From assembly GCA_944323165.1 (NCBI GenBank), contig CALURK010000011.1, positions 1 through 55,396 on the forward strand: a stretch of DNA of 55,396 nt, written 5' to 3'. Source of the stretch: Candidatus Gastranaerophilales bacterium. Its GTDB lineage: Bacteria > Cyanobacteriota > Vampirovibrionia > Gastranaerophilales > Gastranaerophilaceae. Numbering within the stretch: position 1 is the first letter of the stretch; each line of letters opens with the position of its first letter. Under the pieces are notes generated by a model. It ran no database searches and was not told the origin of the DNA. It saw only the letters and a program-made list of their open reading frames with translations. Positions 26,496 through 33,876 of the stretch are shown here, piece by piece. Position numbers and translations under genes: made by a program.

Positions 26496-26521
26496 AACGA
26501 ATGGTTTGACTATTACGGGCA
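26496..26521 (+). repeat. inverted repeat, left copy (possible island end)
   Basis: 26 bp (core CGAATGGT...TATTACGGGCA) that match the complement of 48448-48473 at 22 of 26 positions. Both copies read inward. The rest of the 26146-26628 gap is AT-rich; a 74-codon minus-strand frame in it does not look like a gene. Confidence 0.6.
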
Positions 26522-26572
26522 AATTAATTTTAATTCTTACAAAATTTAATTCCTAAACATTAAAAAATCTCA

Positions 26573-26601
26573 TTGATAAATCTACTCATTTGAGTAGATA
26601 A
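26573..26601 (+). promoter_or_regulatory. promoter with palindromic operator for the Xre operon
   Basis: TTGATA (26573-26578), a 17-bp spacer and GATAAT (26596-26601). A perfect palindrome TCTACTCA-TT-TGAGTAGA (26581-26598) fills the space between the two boxes. This is the classic position for an autorepressor operator, and an Xre gene starts 27 bp downstream. Confidence 0.7.
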
Positions 26602-26628
26602 TATTTTATATTAAATTAAGGATTAAAA

Positions 26629-26958
26629 ATGGAAGATTTTAGTTTTGATGGGTATTATTTAGGACATTTTAAGCCTAATTCTATACTAAGAGAAAAAAGA
26701 TTAGTTTTGGGGTTAACTCAACAACAAGTTGCAGATTTGACAAAAGTAAATTATGGACAATATCAAAAATTTGAAAGTGGTGAAAGAAATATTATGACAG
26801 CATCGTTTCAAATTGCTTGCAGGGTTATAAAGGCTCTTAATATGGATATAGATAAATTTTTTAATGGTGATTATGTCATAGGTGAACCTGTAAAAGAAGC
26901 TCCTGAAGGTTTAGTTTATGCAAGTACAGGCAGACCATTTAATAAAGAAGTAGAGTAA
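26629..26958 (+). CDS. Xre-family helix-turn-helix regulator
   Basis: 109 residues with one HTH_3/Xre domain at about 17-75: LREKRLVLGLTQQQVADLTKV, then YGQYQKFESGERN, then ACRVIKALNMDIDKFF. A short C-terminal tail has no known domain. A perfect palindrome lies between its -35 and -10 boxes, so it probably represses its own operon. The next gene starts 2 bp after its stop. The pair resembles the regulator-partner layout of toxin-antitoxin and phage-type modules, but the partner is not a known toxin. Confidence 0.88.
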   Translation: MEDFSFDGYYLGHFKPNSILREKRLVLGLTQQQVADLTKVNYGQYQKFESGERNIMTASFQIACRVIKALNMDIDKFFNGDYVIGEPVKEAPEGLVYASTGRPFNKEVE

Positions 26959-26960
26959 TT

Positions 26961-27374
26961 ATGAATTATCATTTTTCAAGATTTCAAGACAAACATAATC
27001 CAGACCATCAAGGATATATATTATCAAGAAATAATACTGAACTAGAAACTTTATTTTATGATATTGATAAAATCTCTTATGCAGAATTAGTTCAAAAGAA
27101 AAAAGAATTTTTCAATTTTATTTGCAGTAAGTATCAAGATGTTGATAGACGTACTTTATTAATGATATTTGCTTATGTTGATGACGGTATGCTTACTTAT
27201 TATAAAGAACAATATCCAATTGAAGAAAAAGTTGTCGGCAAATGGATATACAAAGATTGTCCGAAACGCACCAAAAGATACTACAAAAAACTAACTGAAG
27301 ATGAATTAATTTTGGTAGAAGTTGCTTTGGCTAAATACAGAGATAGACTTGGATATAAAGTGTTTAAAGTTTAA
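26961..27374 (+). CDS. hypothetical partner of the Xre regulator, 137 aa
   Basis: No recognised family. It is a soluble, charged, mostly helical protein (KISYAELVQKKKEFFNFICSK, TRKRYYKK-like basic stretch near 103, TEDELILVEVALAKYRDR near 113). It starts 2 bp after the Xre stop codon and so is translated with it. Its stop codon lies in the bidirectional terminator at 27357-27381. By position it may be the protein controlled together with the regulator (toxin, antitoxin or effector); no active-site motif supports a particular choice. Confidence 0.65.
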   Translation: MNYHFSRFQDKHNPDHQGYILSRNNTELETLFYDIDKISYAELVQKKKEFFNFICSKYQDVDRRTLLMIFAYVDDGMLTYYKEQYPIEEKVVGKWIYKDCPKRTKRYYKKLTEDELILVEVALAKYRDRLGYKVFKV

Positions 27375-27381
27375 ACACTTT
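27357..27381. terminator. bidirectional terminator between convergent genes
   Basis: Palindrome AAAGTGTTTAAA-G-TTTAAACACTTT, overlapping the end of the plus-strand gene and placed 8 bp before the end of the minus-strand gene. Confidence 0.7.
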
Positions 27382-27388
27382 ACTTTAT

Positions 27389-28144
27389 CTATAACTTTAC
27401 ATTTGTAATCTTACGTTCAATTATTTTTCCATCCAATTCAAAACTAATTCTACAATCAGAATTTATAAATTCTTTAAACGATTGTGGTTTGTGAGCAATA
27501 TCATTTAAAGAACCTAAATGTATTATTTGGGGCTTTTTAGTTTTCAAATTTACTGCAATTCTATACTCATTTTGTAATGCATAATCATTGAATTTACGAA
27601 ATGGTCCCATCTCTCCTGTGTATGATTTTTTATCAACATACTCAATAAATCTAGCTTGTAATTTATAATTTGACAGACATTTAACAACTCTATTTATAAA
27701 TTCTTTAGTATTTAAAATAACAACAACAAAGTCTTTATTGTTGGCAAAATTAGAATTATCAATAATAAAATTGTTGTTCAAAGTCCATTCTAAATCAATT
27801 GAGCTGAGAGAGTATAAGTGGGTGTATTCCTTTTCTTCTCCTGTCGTAATCGTTAATTCTTCTAATTCTTTTCCCCCAACAAATTTTATTGGCTCGTTAT
27901 TTCGACCATTAGGATAAAGACTCAAACTAACATCTTTTATTCCGTCTCCGGCATAATGATAGGCACAATATTCGTTATTATCTGCTCTCCCATCATCTGA
28001 ATATTCTAAATTTTTAAAAAAATCAAATGTATTAAAGTATAACTCCCCTTTTTCATAAAGATTTTTCATGTGCTCATATTCACCTAATTTCAGAAAGAGG
28101 AGTTTACGATTATTCTTTAATTTTATTTTTTCATTAGTATTCAA
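27389..28144 (-). CDS. unknown protein of a possible defence family, 251 aa
   Basis: 251 residues from a TTG start at 28144 preceded by AGAGGAA; no ATG lies near. The N-terminus (LFLKLGEYEHMKNLYEKGELYFNTFDFFKNLE, then DDGRADNNE) resembles a widespread uncharacterised family often found beside mobile elements and defence genes. Proteins of that family begin with a 'gets/leaves a small output... N-T-x-x-F-F' type motif and an R-x-D loop. A second conserved-looking block is FNDYALQNEYRIAVN near residue 190. No transmembrane segment is present. It is the last gene of a leftward cluster with a HEPN-type protein and a membrane protein. Function unknown; the family link is from memory and unchecked. 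Confidence 0.6.
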   Translation of the reverse strand: MNTNEKIKLKNNRKLLFLKLGEYEHMKNLYEKGELYFNTFDFFKNLEYSDDGRADNNEYCAYHYAGDGIKDVSLSLYPNGRNNEPIKFVGGKELEELTITTGEEKEYTHLYSLSSIDLEWTLNNNFIIDNSNFANNKDFVVVILNTKEFINRVVKCLSNYKLQARFIEYVDKKSYTGEMGPFRKFNDYALQNEYRIAVNLKTKKPQIIHLGSLNDIAHKPQSFKEFINSDCRISFELDGKIIERKITNVKL

Positions 28145-28195
28145 ATGGGAAGTTCCTCTGGTTATATTGCAATTTTAAATTTATAATATCATATT

Positions 28196-29008
28196 TTATA
28201 TTTCTTTTTTATAACAAACATCTACAAGAATTTTTGCAACACCATTTATTAATTCTTCAACCTCAGTATTACTAGGTTCTCTATCTTTTGAATGACAGCA
28301 TAAATTTCTTATGTCAGCCAAATATAATAATTTTTTATAAAGAGTAACATCAATTGCATTTACTGATTTTAAATAATCAAAGTATTTTGACAAAGTATCA
28401 TTTTTTCCAACCTTAATAGTTGGATATTTTTTACATACTGATTTTAAATGGTTTTCAAGAGCAACTCCTGCAATTACTCCAGCAGGTCTAATATATTTTT
28501 TGGATAATAGATATCTTGCAGTCTCAAGTTCATCAGTATAAAACTGGTATTGAATATTTACTTCTATATCATAAAGAGCCTTATCCAAACAATCTAAACA
28601 ACTTTTTAAAATGTTTTTCTGCTGTTTTAATAATTTATATACGATATCTTCTATCCTATTATCAAGTTTTATAGAACCAACACTAATACGATTAAAATAT
28701 GACCAAATAGTTATCACCGAGAATCTTTGTGCAGTTTTACTATTATGTATATAACAAGATTTAAATTCTTCTAATCGTTCTGGTAATACGCAAGATACTA
28801 CACGACAAGCTTTTGTATAAAAAAGAGTATATTCCTCACTTAAATCGCAAATTCCTTGATTATAATCATTTATTACTTCCTCATATTTAGCCTCATCTTC
28901 GCTATTATATTCATTCGTTAATGATTCTTTATAAGCAAAAATAAAACACAATGACTTAATATCTTCAATTAAATTTGTTATTTCTTTTTTAATTTCTTCT
29001 TGTATCAT
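28196..29008 (-). CDS. HEPN-type helical protein, 270 aa
   Basis: An all-helical protein. The last 90 residues read like a HEPN/DUF4145-type domain: ARYLLSKKYIRPAGVIAGVALENHLKSVC, then LADIRNLCCHSKD with the R-x4-H motif (Arg234, His239) that forms the RNase site in many HEPN proteins. The first 180 residues are charged helices with no known domain. AGAGGAAA precedes the ATG. HEPN nucleases serve in toxin-antitoxin and abortive-infection systems, but DUF4145-like members also have other roles. Its neighbours (unknown protein downstream, membrane protein 10 bp upstream) and its place at the island edge favour a defence role. Confidence 0.62.
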   Translation of the reverse strand: MIQEEIKKEITNLIEDIKSLCFIFAYKESLTNEYNSEDEAKYEEVINDYNQGICDLSEEYTLFYTKACRVVSCVLPERLEEFKSCYIHNSKTAQRFSVITIWSYFNRISVGSIKLDNRIEDIVYKLLKQQKNILKSCLDCLDKALYDIEVNIQYQFYTDELETARYLLSKKYIRPAGVIAGVALENHLKSVCKKYPTIKVGKNDTLSKYFDYLKSVNAIDVTLYKKLLYLADIRNLCCHSKDREPSNTEVEELINGVAKILVDVCYKKEI

Positions 29009-29018
29009 GGATTTCCTC

Positions 29019-29663
29019 TTAATCTTTTAATTCTTCTAACAATTCGTTATATTGCTCTAATACAACTTTTAATTCTTCTTTTACTTTTTTAAGATATTCA
29101 TAAAAAGATGTTCTTAATTCTTCAATTTTCGTATTTGAATACATTGCATATTTTTTCATTACTAACAAATATACAGTACATGCAAATTCATGGATACGAT
29201 TCCTGTATTCCATTAAAGAATTTTCTACAGATTTATTATTAGACTTATTATAAAATTTAAAGAGTTCTACATACTTATTGAACTTTCTTTTTTTATTTGT
29301 TATCTCAATATCAATATTACGTAATTCTTTTTTGTAAACTTCATTTGAACTGAATAAATCTTTGTATATATCATTATTATTAGATTCAGATTGAATAGAA
29401 ACACAAGGATCCTCCTGACAATGCATCTCTAATATACTGATTAAATCTATAAGAGAATAAACAAGGTCTATTTTTATAGTTTCTAATTTTTCTTTTTTTA
29501 TTTTATCTTTCCATAATGTATATGAAAAAATTCCAAGCACTAATAATCCAATTGCACTTATATGTTCAGCATTAGTTAAAATTTTTTCAACTATATTTGG
29601 CTTTACATTTAAACATGATATTGAATAAATTAAGTTGTATATGCTTAATTTTTCTATTACCAT
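29019..29663 (-). CDS. membrane-anchored coiled-coil protein, 214 aa
   Basis: One hydrophobic segment at about residues 33-50 (HISAIGLLVLGIFSYTLW) is followed by a long charged, lysine/glutamate-rich region with coiled-coil character. It ends in KKVKEELKVVLEQYNELLEELKD. The bulk should lie in the cytoplasm. No family recognised. AAGGAG precedes the ATG. The 10-bp gap to the HEPN-type gene downstream suggests they act together; a membrane partner for a HEPN effector would fit an abortive-infection device, but nothing proves it. Confidence 0.6.
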   Translation of the reverse strand: MVIEKLSIYNLIYSISCLNVKPNIVEKILTNAEHISAIGLLVLGIFSYTLWKDKIKKEKLETIKIDLVYSLIDLISILEMHCQEDPCVSIQSESNNNDIYKDLFSSNEVYKKELRNIDIEITNKKRKFNKYVELFKFYNKSNNKSVENSLMEYRNRIHEFACTVYLLVMKKYAMYSNTKIEELRTSFYEYLKKVKEELKVVLEQYNELLEELKD

Positions 29664-29683
29664 AATTACTCCTTTTTATAAAA

Positions 29684-30274
29684 TTACGATATCCATTTTT
29701 GAATATTGTAAGATTTTGTACATACTGCATCAAAATTAATTTTATTATCTTGGATATATTTTTTATAACAATCAATTTTTTCAGGTTGACCTTGTAATTC
29801 AGGCGAAACTAAACATAATTTAAAGCCAGCATCTTTTAATTGTAGATAACTTTCAACATCTATTGGTAACTTACTAAAACAATCAACCCATACCCATTTA
29901 GCACGACCTTTCATTGCTAAAGCTAATTCAATTGGTTCTATTTCAGAAAATCGTACTGCAGAATTAATATTACCCATATTTGATAACAGATAAATCATTG
30001 GAATTGAACTATCTAAAAAGAAATAATCTTTAATAGAATACTTTCTTAATAATTCAATAATTCGATGTTCAATTCTCTCTGACTTTACATTAACAATCAT
30101 TGTGCCATGATTATAGTTCTTAAGATACTCCTCAAAATCTTCACCTGGCTCAAATGGATTATGTACAAGTATTAAATTATTACCACTATCTCTTACATCT
30201 AATTCAACTCCATATTCTTGGGGTATTTTTTTTAATTCATCTATTGTGTTAACTCGATGTGCAATAAATTCCAT
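29684..30274 (-). CDS. GDPD/PLC-like phosphodiesterase-fold protein, 196 aa
   Basis: Short TIM-barrel-type protein of the glycerophosphodiester phosphodiesterase superfamily. Its N-terminus carries the catalytic pattern: His6-Arg7 in IAHRVNT, Glu24-x-Asp26 in GVELDVRD and His38 in LVHNPF. At 196 residues it is shorter than typical GDPD enzymes (about 240-250) and lacks a signal peptide, so it acts in the cytoplasm. It is the last clear gene of the glycan operon. A job in hydrolysing or forming a phosphodiester of the glycan precursor is plausible; the substrate is unknown. GAAGGAAGG precedes the ATG. Confidence 0.68.
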   Translation of the reverse strand: MEFIAHRVNTIDELKKIPQEYGVELDVRDSGNNLILVHNPFEPGEDFEEYLKNYNHGTMIVNVKSERIEHRIIELLRKYSIKDYFFLDSSIPMIYLLSNMGNINSAVRFSEIEPIELALAMKGRAKWVWVDCFSKLPIDVESYLQLKDAGFKLCLVSPELQGQPEKIDCYKKYIQDNKINFDAVCTKSYNIQKWIS

Positions 30275-30295
30275 TGTTTTAATCCTTCCTTCTTT

Positions 30296-31708
30296 TTAAT
30301 TAGGTTTATATAAAATAACTGTGATGTTATCATTTTTAGTAACAAATTTATAATTAGTATCATTATTATTTAAAGATTTTTCAATAATTTTTTTATGTTG
30401 TAAATTTGCTTTAGAATGTTCTGAAAAATATAAAATAGACTTTTTGTGAGTATCAAAAAGTGGGGGCTCAAAATGAGAATAAGGCATTCCCTTCAATCCT
30501 AAATCTATAATATATATTGGTTGATAATCATTATATAATTTATTATACTTATTGGTTATATTTTTAAAAACATATTGATTATTAATATTGTATATTGTTT
30601 CTAACTTTGTTTTTATTTGAAAATTAATAAAAGGTTTCATTACAAACATATTAATAATAACTAAAATAATAAAATAATAATTCTTCTGAGTTGGAACACA
30701 CAATGGAATAAAAAAAGTAAGTGGCATTAAATACCATCCTAAAAACCTATCTCTCGAACACAATAACAACAAAAATAATGTTGCAATAATTGAAGATATA
30801 GTTATTTCTCTATTTTTGTTACAAACAAAAGTTATTAAATACAATAAAAATAAAATAACACAAGGAATAATAAAATATTCTAAGCCACTAGAATTTACTA
30901 AATCCCATTCAATATATTTTTTAAAAAGTACTGTTGATATTTGAGTAATATTAAATGGGCTTGAATATTGTGTAAAATTTGTTATAAATGTATTTAATGA
31001 TTTTAAAATTATTAAATTAGATAATACAAAACCACTTATAAAACCTGCAATAAATAATATTGCTCTTTTAACCATATAAATCAATGAAAATTTATTTTTT
31101 ATGCTATTCAGTATAAAAAATGATAAAACAAATAAACCAAATGAAATATTATATGCTTTTATTCCACTCGAAATACCAATAAAAATACAAAAAATAAATA
31201 GTAAAATTATATTTTTTATAGATGTATTCTTTTTTATTAAATATAAAAATAAAGTAGTGCTTAACACTCCAATTGTGTTTGAATATATTTCTGGCCCTAT
31301 AATTTTACCAGTAAACCAAACACAAGGCATAGAGAAGTAAAGAAAATTTGCAAAAACAATATTTATCCAAGATACGTTCAATAATTTTCTTTGAATAAAT
31401 ATAATTGTACATGGAACTATTGCAATACAAAACCAAGCTATTATTCTTAGGCAAAAGAGATTCTTAATTAAAGCTAAAAATGTCCAATATAAAGAACCAT
31501 AACCTAAAAAATTTTGAATAAAAATATAATCTTTAAAATTATTTAATGATTGTTGGTTAATGATATCAAGAAACCACTGCTCATCTGGAACAGTTGCAGA
31601 AATATTACAATATATAAATAACATTATTACAAAATATATCAATAATTGAAATATAGCAATAATTTTAAAAATAAAATCTTCTTTCAAATCTAATTTATTA
31701 AAATTCAT
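30296..31708 (-). CDS. polytopic GT-C-type membrane glycosyltransferase, probable
   Basis: 470 residues with about eleven hydrophobic helices. A first outer loop holds an acidic VPDEQWFLD near residue 40, the usual place of the catalytic Asp/Glu in GT-C enzymes of the PMT/ArnT type, followed by FLGYGSLYWTF. The last 100 residues form a soluble C-terminal domain. Such enzymes use lipid-phosphate sugars as donors, here perhaps supplied by the adjacent GT2. Its start abuts the GT2 stop with no gap. The gene is very AT-rich. Confidence 0.65.
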   Translation of the reverse strand: MNFNKLDLKEDFIFKIIAIFQLLIYFVIMLFIYCNISATVPDEQWFLDIINQQSLNNFKDYIFIQNFLGYGSLYWTFLALIKNLFCLRIIAWFCIAIVPCTIIFIQRKLLNVSWINIVFANFLYFSMPCVWFTGKIIGPEIYSNTIGVLSTTLFLYLIKKNTSIKNIILLFIFCIFIGISSGIKAYNISFGLFVLSFFILNSIKNKFSLIYMVKRAILFIAGFISGFVLSNLIILKSLNTFITNFTQYSSPFNITQISTVLFKKYIEWDLVNSSGLEYFIIPCVILFLLYLITFVCNKNREITISSIIATLFLLLLCSRDRFLGWYLMPLTFFIPLCVPTQKNYYFIILVIINMFVMKPFINFQIKTKLETIYNINNQYVFKNITNKYNKLYNDYQPIYIIDLGLKGMPYSHFEPPLFDTHKKSILYFSEHSKANLQHKKIIEKSLNNNDTNYKFVTKNDNITVILYKPN

Positions 31709-32410
31709 TTACCTTAATCCTTTTTTTAATTTAAAGCTAAACTCTATCGTTCTTTTTATAAATTTCCACTTTGCTTGTAAGCCCGTGTTCCAATGTGATT
31801 TTCCGTGCAATCGTTCAGGAAATACAACTGGGAATTTTATAATTTTATATCTTTGTTTTTTAGCTTCATATAAAGCAAATAAATCAAGTGCAAAATCGAA
31901 TGGAGGATTTTGCCAATTATCAAATAAATCTCTTGAAAAAATATTTGGCTGAGCATTTATATCCCATAAAAATTGTCCCATTAATAGTGTTTCAAAACAC
32001 CCCATTCCAAAAGTAAAAAACACATCAAATAATGGTCTGCCTTTTCTATTACCTTTTACAAAAATTTTATCACAATTTTCTTTTTCAATTATTTCTAATG
32101 CCTTAATAACATCATTGGGGTCCGTCTGCATATCTGCATGAGTCCAACCAATATATTCTCCGACTGCAATATTCAAACCTTGTAATATTCCATAACCATA
32201 TCCTTGATTAACGTCAACTTTTACAGTTTTTGCAAAAGGATATTTAGGTAATAATTTACTTAAAACACCTTCTGAATTATCAGTAGAACCATTATCTACC
32301 AATATTACTTCTATATCATTTCTAGAAATTACATCGTTAAACCGACTTAATATTAAAGGGATATTTTTTTCTTCATTATAACAAGGTACAACAATTGATA
32401 ATTTAATCAT
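31709..32410 (-). CDS. GT2 glycosyltransferase (polyprenyl-phosphate sugar synthase type)
   Basis: 233 residues. The GT-A fold is clear: LSIVVPCYNEEKNIP at 4-18, ILVDNGSTDNSE at 36-47, and the metal-binding THADMQTDP with Asp93 and Asp97. It lacks membrane helices. The nearest functional class is DPM1/GtrB-like enzymes that load a sugar onto polyprenyl phosphate. The operon also has a GtrA-like flippase candidate and GT-C enzymes that could use the product, which supports this. AGGAG precedes the ATG, and the start overlaps the acyltransferase stop by 8 bp. Confidence 0.85.
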   Translation of the reverse strand: MIKLSIVVPCYNEEKNIPLILSRFNDVISRNDIEVILVDNGSTDNSEGVLSKLLPKYPFAKTVKVDVNQGYGYGILQGLNIAVGEYIGWTHADMQTDPNDVIKALEIIEKENCDKIFVKGNRKGRPLFDVFFTFGMGCFETLLMGQFLWDINAQPNIFSRDLFDNWQNPPFDFALDLFALYEAKKQRYKIIKFPVVFPERLHGKSHWNTGLQAKWKFIKRTIEFSFKLKKGLR

Positions 32411-33446
32411 TTTTCACTCCTATATATTTAAAGTTATCTGATATTTTATTACATAATTTGATAAATAATATTGGTATACCAATACAAGTAAAAAAATCTA
32501 TCAATATGATAAGTATGAAGCTTAAATTAATATTTAATTGCATATTTAATAATTTTGACGTCATTGGATATAATATTTTTACAATCGGAAGATTTAAAAT
32601 AAAAAATATTAAACTGTTTTCTCCTAAAAAAGTTAAAAATTTTATCTTTTTTAAACTATACAAAAATTCAAACCAAAAATAAATAAAGAAAAAATTAATT
32701 ATATATAAAAAACCTTGTGGAAGCAAAAATTGTGAATAGTCTATTTTATGTAACCAATATTCTTCTTGGCAAGGAAAAATTTTCCAAATAATTACCGATA
32801 AAATAATTACAATTGGAATAATAAATCTTAGTTTTAACATTTTAAAATTTCCTTTATTTTTAATATGATAAATATTTGCAATTATCATAACAATAGGAAA
32901 TAAATATAAAGCGATATCTATTCCAAAAGGGATTTGTGTGTGCATATTTTCTCTTATCCAATCAACATTAAATATTATACAAATAGATATAAATGTAATA
33001 ATGTACAAAGCTATTTTGTTTATTTTTGCAATTCCAATTAACAAATTTAAGCTTAAGCAAGCAGGTAAAAACCATAATGCAGAAGCATTTAAATGTGCCC
33101 AATTACCCCAAAACAGAGAATAAACATATTCTTTAAAAAATTTTATAGACAATATATCATTCCAATTATATATAAAATGGCTTAATTCCAAAAAATACCA
33201 AAATGCGAATGGTATCAATATTTGTTGAAATCTTCTGCATAAATTTTGTTTGTTTATTTGTTTCACAAACAAACAAGAACAAACAAAAAATATGGGCATA
33301 GACACAAGATATGAAAATATTTCAGACATGGGGAAAAAACTGGAAATCCCTTGTGTTAGCCACTGGTGTCCCCAGAAAACAAACAACAACATTATGCCTT
33401 TTATGTTATCTATGTTTTTATCTCTTTTATTATTTCCTGACTGCAT
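32403..33446 (-). CDS. acyltransferase 3 family membrane protein
   Basis: 347 residues with about ten helices. The N-terminus has the family pattern RDKNIDNIKGIMLLFVFWGHQW with the essential histidine, and a long run of membrane segments follows. Relatives O-acetylate or otherwise acylate surface sugars. The start at 33446 is chosen because GAAGGA lies 7 bp upstream; an in-frame ATG at 33491 lacks a ribosome site and would overlap the previous gene by 62 bp. Even so it overlaps gtrA by 17 bp, which implies coupled translation. Confidence 0.85.
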   Translation of the reverse strand: MQSGNNKRDKNIDNIKGIMLLFVFWGHQWLTQGISSFFPMSEIFSYLVSMPIFFVCSCLFVKQINKQNLCRRFQQILIPFAFWYFLELSHFIYNWNDILSIKFFKEYVYSLFWGNWAHLNASALWFLPACLSLNLLIGIAKINKIALYIITFISICIIFNVDWIRENMHTQIPFGIDIALYLFPIVMIIANIYHIKNKGNFKMLKLRFIIPIVIILSVIIWKIFPCQEEYWLHKIDYSQFLLPQGFLYIINFFFIYFWFEFLYSLKKIKFLTFLGENSLIFFILNLPIVKILYPMTSKLLNMQLNINLSFILIILIDFFTCIGIPILFIKLCNKISDNFKYIGVKND

Positions 33447-33876
33447 TGTCCATTCCTTCTTTGGAAATAAATACCCAATATTTTTGTCCAATAAAATTTA
33501 ATATAGTACTTGTTCCAGTTGCACACACAAACGCAAACAGCTTTATCATTTCAAAATTATCTAAAAAAGAAATATATTTAAATATCAATGGTAATACTAT
33601 TAGTGATATTTTATTAACACTAACATTTGCAATTAATGTTGAAATATAAAGACCAAAAAACTTTGCTATTTCAGACTTAGATTTTCTTTTCTGTTCAAAT
33701 GTATAATATTTATTTATTAAATATGCTACAATTGTTCCAATTAAAAAAGATATTCCTTTTGCAATTGATAAATTTATATAATGTGACAATATATAATAAA
33801 ATAAGCAATCTATACCAACAGCGCAACAACCTGCTATAATAAATCTACATAATTCTTTTTTTATTTTTTTGTTCAT
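33430..33876 (-). CDS. GtrA-like membrane protein
   Basis: 148 residues with four hydrophobic helices, the GtrA family size. Family landmarks are FIIAGCCAVGIDCLFYYIL near the start, LIGTIVAYLINKYYTFEQK (the conserved NxxxTF motif), and NFIGQKYWVF at the end. GtrA proteins are thought to flip polyprenyl-phosphate sugars. Together with the GT2 gene downstream it forms a GtrA/GtrB-like pair. GGAGG precedes the ATG, and the gene overlaps the end of the upstream YfhO-like gene by 32 bp. Confidence 0.88.
   Translation of the reverse strand: MNKKIKKELCRFIIAGCCAVGIDCLFYYILSHYINLSIAKGISFLIGTIVAYLINKYYTFEQKRKSKSEIAKFFGLYISTLIANVSVNKISLIVLPLIFKYISFLDNFEMIKLFAFVCATGTSTILNFIGQKYWVFISKEGMDNAVRK

Noticed and set aside
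33446..33491. Longer start for the acyltransferase gene
   Set aside because: It has no ribosome site and would overlap gtrA by 62 bp, while the ATG at 33446 has GAAGGA at the right distance.
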